Notes under the pieces: generated by a model
What the model was told of the DNA's origin: nothing
The model's database searches: none
The model's input: only the letters and a program-made list of their open reading frames with translations
Part shown: piece by piece, positions 34,404 through 43,429 of the stretch
How positions within the stretch are numbered: the stretch's first letter is position 1
Layout of the letters: each line of letters begins with the position of its first letter
Origin: Thiohalorhabdus sp. Cl-TMA
GTDB lineage: Bacteria; Pseudomonadota; Gammaproteobacteria; Thiohalorhabdales; Thiohalorhabdaceae
NCBI RefSeq assembly: GCF_041821045.1
Contig: NZ_JBGUAW010000006.1
Coordinates: 236,183-300,182 of the forward strand
Direction: 5' to 3'
Length of the DNA: 64,000 bases
Program-made: the position numbers and the translations under genes

Positions 34404-36170
34404 TCAGGGCGCCGCGCCGGGCGGGCGCCCCCGGTCGCCCGTGGGCTGGTCGAAGTCCACCTCCACCCCGGGCCGGATCTCGCAGATCTCGGCATAGGGC
34501 CGGGCGGCCTTCATGCCCTGCTCGTGCTTGTGGCCCTCCGGGACGATGAAGGTGACCCGGGGCGGAAGCCGGGGATGGAGCCGCCCCAGCTCCGGCACCC
34601 GGTCGCACCAGTCCGTGAAATAGACCAGGCCGTCCACGGGCCAGCCCTCCTGCCGGGCCAGCTCCACCGCCATGTTCATGCAGTCCGCCAGGCTGGTTCC
34701 GCCCCGCCCATAGGCCTCCATGCCCTCCTCCAGCAGCGTTTCGAAATCCCCCGGCTGGATCCGCTGCGCTTCGCCCCGGATGACCGTATCGGCGGAGAGG
34801 ACGATGATCTCCCGGTTCAGGCCGCCCTCGCCCATCTCGCGGCTCATGCCGGCCACCTCGCTGAAGAAATCGCGGAGCATGGCGGTGCCCACGGAACCGG
34901 AGGTATCCACAACCACCAGGCTGGCCCGGGCCGGCGAGTGAGAGACCACCGTGCCGTCGTATACGGGCTCGGCCATTCCCATATCCCCGGGCTCCACGTA
35001 ATAGAGGTCCCCCGGGAGGTCGTCCGTGTAGTCCGTGCCCCCCTCTCCGCCGAGCACCGTTTCCTGAAGGCTGTCCCGCCAGCCGATCACGGGCTCGTGG
35101 AGCACATCCACCCGGGTGCCCAAATAATCGGAGATGTGGGCGCCGGCCATCTGGCCGCCCTGGCGTTCCGCCTCCTTGGCCAGATTCCGAGCCTTGGCCG
35201 CCTCCTGCGCCATCTTGGCGGCCAGCTCCTGGGCCTGCGCCTCCGCTTCCTGGGGATTCCGCGGCAGGCCCGCCTTGTCGGCCACGCCCTTCAGCCCGGC
35301 GTTTTCCAGGGTATGCCGCAGCTCCAGGGGATCGGTGAGGTCCCCGCCCTCGGAGCCGTCCGGGCCCACCCCGGGCTGCGGGGATTCAGGGTCCCCGCTT
35401 CCCGTGCCCTCGGCGGAGACCTCTTCGCCCGAGGACTCCGGGACCTCGCCCGCTCCGCCTTCCCCCGATTCGGCCTCTTCCCGCTCGCTATCCCCGGAGC
35501 CGCCACCCCCGGTGCCCTGTCCGCCGCCTCGGGGAGCGCGCCGGCCGGTTTGGCCGCCCTTTCCCGATGGCGGCTCCGGCATGTCCGCCAGTAGCGCCTT
35601 CAGGACCTGCAGCTCCGTCTTGCCGCGGTACTTGCTGCGCTCCTGGTCGGAAGTGCCCAGCCCGCCGGGGATGTCGTCGCCGTTGCCCAGGAAATAGGTG
35701 CCGAAGGTCATCCGGCGCTCGAAGGCGTCCAGGAGCATGCCGTTGATCACCACGTCGTGGGCCATGTTCACGATGTGGGGCGAAGCCTGGCCGCCATGCC
35801 GGCCTTTCGTGTGGTTCAGCATCATGTGCATCATCTCGTGAAGCAGCACGGGGATGACGCTCTCCCCCCCGCCGGCGCGCTCGTCCGCGAGCATGCTCCG
35901 GAAGAAATCCACGTTGAAGAAGATGTACTGCCCGTCGGTGAAGGCCGTGGGGAAACGCGCCGTGATGTCGGGATGGTCGTACAGATAGACGGGCACCCGC
36001 TGGGCCATGAGGGAGAACTGGCCGAACCGGGGCAGGGTCATGCCCGATTTCGTGTCGCGGGTGCTGCCCATCACGAACTCCCGCACCCGGTGCATGGCCT
36101 CCTGGTAGGGGTGATTCTCGGCGGACAGCAGGCTCCGCTGCCCCATGCGCTGCGCGCTCATCTGGGTCAT
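34404..36170 (-). CDS. Metallopeptidase-like plus VWA-domain protein (DUF2201/VWA-like architecture)
   Basis: The 588-residue protein starts with a metallopeptidase-like domain with a zinc-binding HExxH motif (HEMMHMMLNH, 111-120). A Gly/Ser/Glu-rich linker follows (about 200-280), then a Glu/Ala-rich helix and a VWA domain with the MIDAS motif VDTSGSV (421-427). VWA domains bind ligands through the MIDAS metal. It is the first gene of an operon with a MoxR-type ATPase and an ankyrin protein, the arrangement expected for a VWA-ATPase chaperone pair. Peptidase activity is possible but not shown. Confidence 0.85.
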   Translation of the reverse strand: MTQMSAQRMGQRSLLSAENHPYQEAMHRVREFVMGSTRDTKSGMTLPRFGQFSLMAQRVPVYLYDHPDITARFPTAFTDGQYIFFNVDFFRSMLADERAGGGESVIPVLLHEMMHMMLNHTKGRHGGQASPHIVNMAHDVVINGMLLDAFERRMTFGTYFLGNGDDIPGGLGTSDQERSKYRGKTELQVLKALLADMPEPPSGKGGQTGRRAPRGGGQGTGGGGSGDSEREEAESGEGGAGEVPESSGEEVSAEGTGSGDPESPQPGVGPDGSEGGDLTDPLELRHTLENAGLKGVADKAGLPRNPQEAEAQAQELAAKMAQEAAKARNLAKEAERQGGQMAGAHISDYLGTRVDVLHEPVIGWRDSLQETVLGGEGGTDYTDDLPGDLYYVEPGDMGMAEPVYDGTVVSHSPARASLVVVDTSGSVGTAMLRDFFSEVAGMSREMGEGGLNREIIVLSADTVIRGEAQRIQPGDFETLLEEGMEAYGRGGTSLADCMNMAVELARQEGWPVDGLVYFTDWCDRVPELGRLHPRLPPRVTFIVPEGHKHEQGMKAARPYAEICEIRPGVEVDFDQPTGDRGRPPGAAP

Positions 36171-36404
36171 GGCTCGCTCCCGGGGAGGTGGACTTTACCG
36201 GTCGTCCTATCCCACTTTGATTTGCGATACGGCGGGGGATTCACCCCCTCCTATCCCCGCCCGCCCGGGCCCCGGTCTTCCAGTGGGATCACCCCTGACA
36301 GGATGGGGGACTTTCCTGACGGGGAGCGATTCTTGCTTGCCGGACGGTGTCGAAGGACGTTAGCTGGTCGTTTGGCGGGGAGGCGGCAGCGACAGGAGGC
36401 TGGA

Positions 36405-37328
36405 ATGCTGGAAATGCGGGGCGCCAACCGGATTCTGGTGGCATCGGCAAACAACGCGGACCCGGACGGCGTGCGGCTGGCCTTCAAGGCTGGCGCCGAT
36501 CCCCGTATCCTTCTGGTACCCGGGGAGGACGGCGTTACCCCCATGCACCGGCTCATAACCATGGGGGCCAAGGACACCGCCGTTTCCGCCCTGGCGGAAG
36601 GCGGCGCGGATATGGATCTGGAGATCCGGGACCCCTGGGGGCGCACGCTGCTCCACCGCACCGCCATCCTGGGTCAGGCCCTGATCGCGGAGGCGCTTCT
36701 GGAGAAGGGGGCCGACCCGGATGCCGAGGACCCGGGCACCGGGGGCACGGCCCTGCACCTGTGCGCCCTGAACCGCAGCTGGCAGGCGGGGATCGCCCTG
36801 GCCATGCACGACGCCGACCCCGGGATCAAGGACCGGGAAGGCTCCACCCCCCTGCACTGGATCGCGGTTCCCATGCACCGCAAGGCCGAACGGGGCCTGT
36901 ACAACCCGGCGGGCCTGGTGGGGTGGCTGGAGGTGCTGCTGGAGCGGGGCGCGGATGTGGATATACCCGACGCGAACGGCCGCACCCCCCTGCAGGTGGC
37001 CGCCCGGAACGGCAACGAGCCGGTGGTGGAATCCCTGCTGTATCACGGGGCCGACGCGAACCGCACCGACGCAGAGGGGCGCACCGCCCTCCTGCAGGGG
37101 CTCCTGAACAACCATCCCCGGGTGACCGAGCTGCTGGTCCAGCACGGAGCGGACCCCGGCATTGCCGACCAACAGGGCACCACGGTCCTCGACCGCCTGA
37201 ACTTCATCCAGGCGGCCTGGGGCGTGGACCTGGCGGAACAGGTCCGCCGGGCGGCCGCCCGGGAAGCGGCCCGCTCCAGCTCCCGGGCGGGCACGTCCCG
37301 CTCCCCGGAGCGCGGCCCGTCCCTGTAG
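36405..37328 (+). CDS. Ankyrin-repeat protein divergent from the VWA gene
   Basis: The 307-residue protein is built of about seven ankyrin repeats, with clear consensus units such as GRTLLHRTAILGQALIAEALLEKGADPD, GSTPLHWIAVPMHR and GRTPLQVAARNGNEPVVESLLYHGADAN. The C-terminal 40 residues are Ala/Arg/Ser-rich. AGGAGG lies five bases before ATG 36405. It is divergent from the VWA-AAA-ankyrin operon by 234 bp and is probably a second ankyrin partner of the same system. No signal peptide is seen. Confidence 0.87.
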   Translation: MLEMRGANRILVASANNADPDGVRLAFKAGADPRILLVPGEDGVTPMHRLITMGAKDTAVSALAEGGADMDLEIRDPWGRTLLHRTAILGQALIAEALLEKGADPDAEDPGTGGTALHLCALNRSWQAGIALAMHDADPGIKDREGSTPLHWIAVPMHRKAERGLYNPAGLVGWLEVLLERGADVDIPDANGRTPLQVAARNGNEPVVESLLYHGADANRTDAEGRTALLQGLLNNHPRVTELLVQHGADPGIADQQGTTVLDRLNFIQAAWGVDLAEQVRRAAAREAARSSSRAGTSRSPERGPSL

Positions 37329-37347
37329 GCGGCTGCCCAGCGGCGGG

Positions 37348-37890
37348 CTAGGTGGCGTCCGGCCGGGTATCCGTCGACCGCCCGAACAGCTCCTGCTCGA
37401 AGCCGAATTGCCGGAGGTCCCGGATCCGCAGAGGATAGAGGATGCCGTCAAGGTGGTCGCATTCGTGCTGGACCACCATGGCGTGGGTATGCTCGGCGGT
37501 GCGCTCGATGAGCTCGCCGGCGGGGGAATACCCCCAGTACCGGATCCGCACGTAACGGGGGATCACGCCCCGGAGCCCCGGCACGCTCAGGCACCCGTCC
37601 CAGATCTCCTCGTACTCGTCGCCGATCACCTCGTATTCCGGATTGACCAGCACGGTACGCGGCACGGGCTCCGCCTCGGGATACCGGGCGCTTTTCTCCA
37701 GGCCGAACACGATCACCCGCTGCTCCACCCCGATCTGCGGTGCGGCGATGCCGATCCCCTGGTAGGCCTCCATGGTGTCCCAGAGGTCCTGCACCAGATC
37801 GTGAAGCGCCCGCGTATCCAGCTCCTCCACGGGCGCGGCCTTCCGGTTCAGGCGGGGGTCGCCCATCCGGATCACTTCGCGCACTGGCAT
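37348..37890 (-). CDS. def: Peptide deformylase
   Basis: The 180-residue protein has the three Def motifs: GIGIAAPQIG, DGCLSVPG (the metal Cys) and QHECDHLDG (two metal His and the catalytic Glu). It removes the formyl group from new proteins. Motif II starts with Asp where EGCLS is usual, a mild change. ATG 37890 lies seven bases after AGGAAGG; an in-frame extension to 38001 is not supported. It is not next to fmt, so it may be a second deformylase of the genome. Confidence 0.92.
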   Translation of the reverse strand: MPVREVIRMGDPRLNRKAAPVEELDTRALHDLVQDLWDTMEAYQGIGIAAPQIGVEQRVIVFGLEKSARYPEAEPVPRTVLVNPEYEVIGDEYEEIWDGCLSVPGLRGVIPRYVRIRYWGYSPAGELIERTAEHTHAMVVQHECDHLDGILYPLRIRDLRQFGFEQELFGRSTDTRPDAT

Positions 37891-38004
37891 GCCTATCCCT
37901 TCCTGGGTCTTTTCCGCCACCTTAGCCGCCCGGCGCATCGCCGGGCACTCCTCCTTCGGGTGTAGTCCCGGCCAAGCAGCGGCCGAACCGCCCTGCGCCA
38001 CCGG

Positions 38005-38409
38005 TCAAAGCCCGTAGTTCTCCAACAGGCGCAGCCAGTTCTCGCTCACCGTCGGGCAGGCGGGAACGGCGTGCCACAGCCGCCCCAAGGGCACCTCCCC
38101 GGCCACCGCGCCGAAGGGGTGCTCCACGGTGCGCCCGGTTCGTCCGCGCTTCCGGGCGGCCTCCTCGCTCAGCCCCACCACGGCCACCTGGGGATCCGTG
38201 AAGGTGACAAAGGGCACCGCGCTGTGGTCCGCCCAGGCGGAGATCTCCCGGAGGGCCTTGCTGGGCATACACGCCCAGTAGGTGCACTGCCCACCCATCA
38301 GCTCCTGCTCCACCAGGACCGCCGATAGCCCGTTGACCACCGCCCGGGCGGCCGCGTTCTCACCCACCGCCCCACCGCCGATCACCACCACACGGAAACG
38401 CTCCGCCAT
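38005..38409 (-). pseudogene. Twice-deleted pyridine nucleotide-disulfide oxidoreductase remnant
   Basis: The 134-residue frame starts like a mercuric reductase/dihydrolipoamide dehydrogenase: FAD motif VVVIGGGAVGENAAARA and the redox pair GGQCTYWACMPSKAL. Then it jumps straight to the C-terminal dimerisation domain (VTFTDPQVAVVGLSEEAARK) and ends with the family tail AVPACPTVSENWLRLLENYG. The family is about 460 residues long, so the NADPH domain and part of the interface are missing, yet the frame stays open through both joins. It is probably a decayed gene, though a shortened protein could still be made. Confidence 0.75.
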
Positions 38410-38955
38410 GGGAACGCCCCGTTAATGCCTGCTCTGGGAACAGCCTAAGGCCCCTTTCAGCGGGCGGGCATCCGGGGAAGCGGCACCGGCCGGCCGCCTG
38501 CGCGGGTTTCCTCGGGGAATTGAGGGCGTTGGATATTCCCTAATCGATTTTGGGGAAATCCCCTAGACGATAGGGGCAGCCCATGAGAGTATGCGCTCAC
38601 TTTCAGGGAAACCCCCGATAAGAAGGTAGCAATGGCCGATCAACGGACCGCCGCGCAGGACTTCCCCAGCACCCCGAGCGCTTGGCGGCCCCCTTCGGGA
38701 ATTCCCTGTACCCCCCATCACCCCGTCCCCCCGGATCCCGTGCAGCGTCCCGGCGCCGGAACAGCGCCCCCGAAACGTCGCCGGACGCCGCTCCCGTATT
38801 TCCAAGCCATTCGCACAAGCGGAATCGGCCTTTCAAGGACAGGCAGCTGACTACGGCACAGGGATTACCGGGCAAGCCGTCCCGTAAAGAAAAACGCTTT
38901 CGGATCCGGGAGGTCCGCTCCCGGGAAACTGTTATACAGCGAAGAAGGGAAGCAC
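38410..38955. other. Leader region of the first beta-helix lipoprotein gene
   Basis: About 545 bp without a supported gene. It holds the operator-like pair at 38529-38565 followed by CCCATGAGAGTATGCGCTCACTT-like sequence that recurs before two later lipoprotein genes. Beyond that, the next 350 bp diverge from the other two leaders until the last bases before the start codon. Confidence 0.6.
38529..38565. promoter_or_regulatory. Tandem palindromes (copy 1) upstream of lipoprotein gene 1
   Basis: Site b is a near-perfect palindrome, TTGGGGAAATCCCCTA (38550-38565). A weaker site a (TTGGATATTCCCTA, 38529-38542) lies with its centre exactly 22 bp away, the same spacing as in copies 2 and 3. Two turns of the helix between sites is typical for cooperative binding of a dimeric regulator. 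Confidence 0.6.
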
Positions 38956-40224
38956 ATGCTTAGGAAAAGTGGGGGGAAGCTCGGGGGCCAGATGGCAATG
39001 GTATTGGCCACCCTGTTGATCACGGCTTGCGGGGACAGCCCGAATGCGGCTTCCCAGGCGGCCTCCCTGGCGGAGCAGACCGGCTCCTCCGATGAAGCCC
39101 TCATCGGCGGCTGGAAGGCCGGCGAGTTCGATGTCAGCGGCTCGCCCGAGTGCCCCGGGGATACCTGCGCGGGCAGCAGCTTCCAGTACGACAGTATCCA
39201 GGAGGCCGTGGATAACGCCCCCGACGGTGGGGTGGTGGGTATACAGTCGGGCTCCTACAAGCAGTGCGTCGTCATCCGGGACCCCAAGAGCGTCACCATC
39301 AAGGCCCTGGACGGCCGCCCGCACCTGCACACCAAGCAGTGCGAGCAGAAGGCCAACGTGGTCAACTATTCCACCGGCAAGGTGGTGCTGGAAGGCCTGG
39401 AGGTCTCCGACGGCGGCACCGACAAGCTGGTCTGGCACCACGATAAGGCCGGAGCCCTGATCCTGCGCGACATGAAGCTCCACGGCGCCGGCATGGGCAT
39501 CCTCGCCTCCACGGAGTCGGAGCGCCTTGAGGTGATCGACTCCGAGATCTGGGACATGGATGAGCCCACCCAGAACGGGCACCTCATCTACGCCGGGCAG
39601 GTCAAGGACCTGATAGTGCGGGGCTCCTACCTGCACGGCGCCCGCAATGGTCACCTGATCAAGGCGAAGTCGGTCAACGTGGTGATCGAGAACAACCATC
39701 TCCACGACGACAAGCGCACCACCGCCAATCTCATCAACCTCTGGGGGTGCGGAAACAACCGGGTGGTCGGCAATGCCATCGTATCCGAGAACCAGAGCGG
39801 CGCGGTCCAGGCCATGGACGTGACGGCGCGCAAGCGCTACGGCAACGTGCAGCCCTGCCCCGTGGACGAGGCCAAGCTGACCGTGGCCTACAACAGCTTC
39901 CTGAAGAAGGGCCAGACCCTGTACTCCTCCCTGCTGCTGGACGTCTACGACATGGACGAGATGGTCATCGAGAACAATCTGGTGACCAATGCCCGGCTCA
40001 TGAAGGACGGGACCACCACCGGCGTCTACTGGTATCCGGGGGACTGGAACGGCAAAAACATGGCCCTGGAGGAGGAGGCCTACATCGACCGCTTCCTGCA
40101 CGTGGACTCCGCGCCCTCCGCCGTTCCCTCCGAGAACGAGCCCGTCGGGCAGTACGCGCACCCGAGCTCCACGACGGTCCGGGAGGAAGCCTTCACCATG
40201 GGAGCCTACCCCATCTCCCAGTGA
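38956..40224 (+). CDS. Secreted right-handed parallel beta-helix lipoprotein (copy 1)
   Basis: The 422-residue protein has a lipoprotein signal peptide with lipobox LITAC (Cys 25). Gly follows the Cys, so it should go to the outer membrane. From about residue 70 it is a parallel beta-helix (YDSIQEAVDNAPDGGVVGIQ, then repeated short strands with Asn turns such as VIENNHLHD and VIENNLVTNA). Such folds are common in polysaccharide lyases and epimerases and in adhesins; no catalytic set is identified. The stretches LINLWGCGNNRVVGNAIVSEN and GVYWYPGDWNGKN are nearly identical in two downstream genes. It lacks the long Gly/Ser/Asp linker of its relatives. Confidence 0.87.
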   Translation: MLRKSGGKLGGQMAMVLATLLITACGDSPNAASQAASLAEQTGSSDEALIGGWKAGEFDVSGSPECPGDTCAGSSFQYDSIQEAVDNAPDGGVVGIQSGSYKQCVVIRDPKSVTIKALDGRPHLHTKQCEQKANVVNYSTGKVVLEGLEVSDGGTDKLVWHHDKAGALILRDMKLHGAGMGILASTESERLEVIDSEIWDMDEPTQNGHLIYAGQVKDLIVRGSYLHGARNGHLIKAKSVNVVIENNHLHDDKRTTANLINLWGCGNNRVVGNAIVSENQSGAVQAMDVTARKRYGNVQPCPVDEAKLTVAYNSFLKKGQTLYSSLLLDVYDMDEMVIENNLVTNARLMKDGTTTGVYWYPGDWNGKNMALEEEAYIDRFLHVDSAPSAVPSENEPVGQYAHPSSTTVREEAFTMGAYPISQ

Positions 40225-40275
40225 GCCTTTCCGGGAAGCGACCCGGCCCATGCGCTGGCTCGTGAACCACTACTC

Positions 40276-40301
40276 AGCCCGGGTACCCGCCCGGGCTTTT
40301 T
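40276..40301 (+). terminator. Intrinsic terminator after lipoprotein gene 1
   Basis: Arms AGCCCGGG and CCCGGGCT around TACCCG, followed by T residues, 52 bp after the stop codon. Confidence 0.88.
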
Positions 40302-40420
40302 CATGTCTCAGCCCGGCCCCGCCTCTTATCCATGCGGCCGTTTCCATCGGCCCGATGTCCCCCTCGCTCCCTTCTCCAACTCGTTGCGACCCACTCAGTT
40401 TCCCAGAAATATCCGCTTGT

Positions 40421-40457
40421 TAGGGGAAATCCTAATAAGTATTGGGGAAAACCCCTA
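40421..40457. promoter_or_regulatory. Tandem palindromes (copy 2) upstream of the Kelch-helix fusion gene
   Basis: Site a TAGGGGAAATCCTA (40421-40434) and site b TTGGGGAAAACCCCTA (40442-40457) have centres 22 bp apart. Site b has perfect GGGG and CCCC arms around AAAA. The start codon is about 330 bp downstream, so the site is far from the gene unless the transcript has a long leader. Confidence 0.65.
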
Positions 40458-40523
40458 GACGGCCCCAAAAACCCATGAGAGTATTTGCTCACTTTCAGTT
40501 GATTCCCCGGATTGCAAGGAATC

Positions 40524-40727
40524 ATGACCGACAACCGCACCAACTCTTCGGACACACCCTGCCTGCCCGGCCACGCCCCGGGCTCGGTTCGCGGTCTCCC
40601 TTGCACCCCTTGCGCGGGAATCGGACGGAATCGCCTTCAAGAGCGCTTTTACGAGCTATTCGATTTCTCCATCAACGGCCAAAGAGGCGCGAGCGGGCAT
40701 GCCGTCCCGGACAGACCAGAACCCTGA
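40524..40727 (+). CDS. Possible leader-encoded small protein
   Basis: A 67-residue frame inside the duplicated leader starts with ATG three bases after AAGGA. In the other leader (about 44100-44284) the aligned frame is open through the same stop codon, and five of ten base changes fall at third positions. That copy has lost the start through a 2-base deletion, and the first leader has nothing similar. It may be a leader peptide, or only a by-product of duplicated sequence. Confidence 0.2.
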   Translation: MTDNRTNSSDTPCLPGHAPGSVRGLPCTPCAGIGRNRLQERFYELFDFSINGQRGASGHAVPDRPEP

Positions 40728-40782
40728 ATGGCCATGCCCGAACGGGGCATGGGAAACGAAAGTGTACGAAGAAAGGATGCAC

Positions 40783-43356
40783 ATGCTTAGAAAAAGTGGG
40801 GGCAACCTGCGAGGCCCGGGGAGCGTGGCACTGGCCGCTCTGCTGGTCTCTTCATGCGGTTACGGACCTGATGAAACGGATACCTGGACGCAGGTCGGCG
40901 ACGACACGCAGCAGACGGATTCCGGCTCCGGGGACCAGAACAACGATGGCTCCGGGAGTGGGGACCTGAACGACGGCGGTTCCGGCTCGGATTCCGGGAG
41001 CGGAGACCAGAACGACGGCGGTTCCGGCTCGGATTCCGGGAGCGGGGACCAGGACGACGGCGATTCCGGCTCGGACTCCGGGAGCGGGGACCAGGACAGC
41101 GGCGATTCCGGCTCGGATTCCGGGAGCGGGGACCAGGACAGCGGCGATTCCGGCTCGGATTCCGGAAGCGCCGATTCCTCCTGGAGCCAGGAATCCGCCC
41201 AGACGGATCCCGATGAGCCCGACTACCGCCCCTACTCCGGGGTCACCGCCGGCAACGGCTTCGTCTACTACTGGGGCGGCGGCCACAAGACCCATCCCGG
41301 CAACGATGTGGACGCCTACGACATCGTCAACGACCGCTGGGTCCAGCTCACCGAGGAAGAGAACTGGGAGAACGTCTGGGAGTGGGACCACCTAACGGAG
41401 CAGGAAAAGCAGGAGATGGACGCCAGCCGGCGTGGCGGCTGGGAGGTGGATCTCCTCAGCCCTCGGGGCCGGCCCGTGACCAAGCATTCCTATGGCCAGA
41501 TGGCTTGGTGGCCTGGCCATGGCTATTGCCTGCTCAAGCAACGCTTCTGGTGCTATGACCCGGAGATGGGGGACGCCGATGGTGCCTGGACGGATTTAGG
41601 TCAGCCTCCTTTCAACATAGCCGGGATCGCCCCCTGGAATCTCACTTATGATCCAGATCTGGATACGGTGGTGAGCTTCACAGGCACCGGCACTGGCAAT
41701 GCTTACAAATACAACCCCGACTCCGGGAACTGGACCACAGTTGCCAGCTACGTTGGTCGCGATAGCAGCTCGTGGAGCGACGTGTATAGCGTTTATGATC
41801 CGGGCGCGAAACAGCACATAGTCTACGCCGGACAACAATGGCAAAAGGTGGACCTCGCTACCGGAGCGGCGGAGCCCATGGCCCAGCTCCGACACAAGGT
41901 TGGCGTGGACCGGTTGGGGACCTTTTCCCTCGAGTGGGCACCGGAGCTCGACAAGGTATTGGTGGCCAATAATACGAACGGAGTCATGAGTCTTTATACC
42001 TATGACCCCGAGTCCGATACTTGGTCCGATTTCAGCCTGAAGGGCACCGGTCCAGTGAACGCCCACGTCAAATGGGACACGCTTGCCCGGGATCCCAAAA
42101 CCGGCGTCTACGTGCTCATTGCCAAGGACGACGAAAACCCCTACGAAACGCCACAGACCTGGACCTTCCGACTCTCCGGCGACACCGCTCCGGGGGATGG
42201 CTCCGGGACCTCCAGCGGCACGGATTCCGGCTCCGGAGATTCGAGCACCGGCGGCGACTCCTCCGGAGATATCGGCACCGGCGGCTGCAACGCGGACACC
42301 TGTGTGGGAAGCGACTTCCAGTACGCCAGCATCCAGCAGGCGGTGGACAATGCCCCTGATGGCGGCACCGTGGGCATTCAGTCGGGCTCCTACCAGCAGT
42401 GCTTCGTGATCCGTAACGCCAAGAGCGTCTCCATCAAGGCCCTGGATGGCCGTCCGCACCTGCATTCAAAGCGCTGCGACGGCAAGGGCATCGTTACCAA
42501 CTACTCCACCGGCAAGGTGGTGCTGGAAGGTCTCGAGCTCTCCAACGTTCCCTCCGAGAAGGCGATCTGGCACCACGACAGCGCGGGAACGCTGATTCTC
42601 CGCAACGTGGAGGTCCACAACGCCGGCATGGGCATCCTTGCCTCCACCAACTCGGAGCGGCTGGAAATCATCAACTCGGAGTTCTACGACACCGACGACC
42701 CCACGGAGAACGGCCACCTGGTGTACGCCGGTCAGGTCAAGGACCTCGTCATCCGAGGCTCCTACTTCCACGGCGCCCGCAACGGCCACCTGATCAAGGC
42801 GAAGTCGGTCAACGTGACCATCGAGAACAACTTTCTCCATGACACCCACGGCACCACCGCCAACCTCATCAACATCTGGGGCTGCGGAAACAACCGAGTA
42901 ATCGGCAACGCCATTGTTTCGGAGAACACCAGCGGCGCGGTGCAGGCCATGGACGTAACCGTGCGCAAGCGCTACGGCGACGTGAAGCCCTGCCCGGTGA
43001 ACCACGCCAACCTGACGGTGGCCTACAACAGCTTCCTGAAAAAGGGTGAGACGTTGTGGTCCTCTCTGCTGCTGGACGTGTACGAGATGGACAGCATGGT
43101 GGTCGAGAACAACCTGGCGACCAATGCCCGGCTGGTGAAGGACGGGACCACCACTGGCGTCTACTGGTATCCGGGGGACTGGAACGGCAAGAACGCGACA
43201 ATGAACGAGGGGCAGTACGTGGATCAGTACCTCCACGTGAATTCCGCACCGGCGGCTGTTTCCTCCCAGAATCAGCCCGACCGGCAGTACGCCCACCCTA
43301 CCTCCACGGAGGCCCGTTCGGATGCCTCCACCATGGGGGCCTATGCTATCCAGTAG
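40783..43356 (+). CDS. Kelch-like propeller plus beta-helix fusion lipoprotein
   Basis: The 857-residue protein has a lipobox LVSSC (Cys 25) and an acidic Gly/Ser/Asp linker (about 30-130) coded by a 42-base tandem repeat. A Kelch/galactose-oxidase-like propeller follows (about 145-490; GNGFVYYWGGGHKTHPGNDVDAYD, WTDLGQPPFNIAGIAPWNL and YTYDPESDTWSDF are blade-like). A second short linker (about 495-530) joins a parallel beta-helix (about 535-857) nearly identical to the helix of genes 1 and 3. The propeller is nearly identical to gene 4. ATG 40783 follows GAAAGG by six bases. A surface carbohydrate-binding or -modifying role is inferred. Confidence 0.87.
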   Translation: MLRKSGGNLRGPGSVALAALLVSSCGYGPDETDTWTQVGDDTQQTDSGSGDQNNDGSGSGDLNDGGSGSDSGSGDQNDGGSGSDSGSGDQDDGDSGSDSGSGDQDSGDSGSDSGSGDQDSGDSGSDSGSADSSWSQESAQTDPDEPDYRPYSGVTAGNGFVYYWGGGHKTHPGNDVDAYDIVNDRWVQLTEEENWENVWEWDHLTEQEKQEMDASRRGGWEVDLLSPRGRPVTKHSYGQMAWWPGHGYCLLKQRFWCYDPEMGDADGAWTDLGQPPFNIAGIAPWNLTYDPDLDTVVSFTGTGTGNAYKYNPDSGNWTTVASYVGRDSSSWSDVYSVYDPGAKQHIVYAGQQWQKVDLATGAAEPMAQLRHKVGVDRLGTFSLEWAPELDKVLVANNTNGVMSLYTYDPESDTWSDFSLKGTGPVNAHVKWDTLARDPKTGVYVLIAKDDENPYETPQTWTFRLSGDTAPGDGSGTSSGTDSGSGDSSTGGDSSGDIGTGGCNADTCVGSDFQYASIQQAVDNAPDGGTVGIQSGSYQQCFVIRNAKSVSIKALDGRPHLHSKRCDGKGIVTNYSTGKVVLEGLELSNVPSEKAIWHHDSAGTLILRNVEVHNAGMGILASTNSERLEIINSEFYDTDDPTENGHLVYAGQVKDLVIRGSYFHGARNGHLIKAKSVNVTIENNFLHDTHGTTANLINIWGCGNNRVIGNAIVSENTSGAVQAMDVTVRKRYGDVKPCPVNHANLTVAYNSFLKKGETLWSSLLLDVYEMDSMVVENNLATNARLVKDGTTTGVYWYPGDWNGKNATMNEGQYVDQYLHVNSAPAAVSSQNQPDRQYAHPTSTEARSDASTMGAYAIQ
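40975..41178 (+). repeat. Coding tandem repeat, 42-base unit
   Basis: Four full units and a partial fifth start at 40975, 41017, 41059, 41101 and 41143. Each codes for 14 residues of the type Gly-Gly-Ser-Gly-Ser-Asp-Ser-Gly-Ser-Gly-Asp-Gln-Asn-Asp. Gain or loss of a unit keeps the frame, so linker length can vary. Confidence 0.92.
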
Positions 43357-43400
43357 GGCATCGCTTCCTGGCCGAACCGTACTTCGGCCGGCGGCCTCCC

Positions 43401-43429
43401 AGGCCTGGGTTCAAGAACCCAGGCCTTTT
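43401..43429 (+). terminator. Intrinsic terminator after the fusion lipoprotein gene
   Basis: Arms AGGCCTGGGTTC and GAACCCAGGCCT, followed by a short T-run, 44 bp after the stop codon. Confidence 0.88.

Larger units (their letters stand above)
40351..40800 (+). repeat. Duplicated leader block, copy in front of the Kelch-helix fusion gene
   Basis: About 450 bp closely similar to 43908-44356. The block includes the tandem palindromes, a roughly 330-base leader and the first 18 bases of the lipoprotein gene. Identity is highest near the start codon and in the 140 bases coding for a shared open frame (see findings). The two blocks were made by duplication together with the genes. Confidence 0.88.

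Noticed and set aside
40975..41178. CRISPR-like tandem repeats
   Set aside because: Units are contiguous without spacers, in frame, and code the linker of a lipoprotein.
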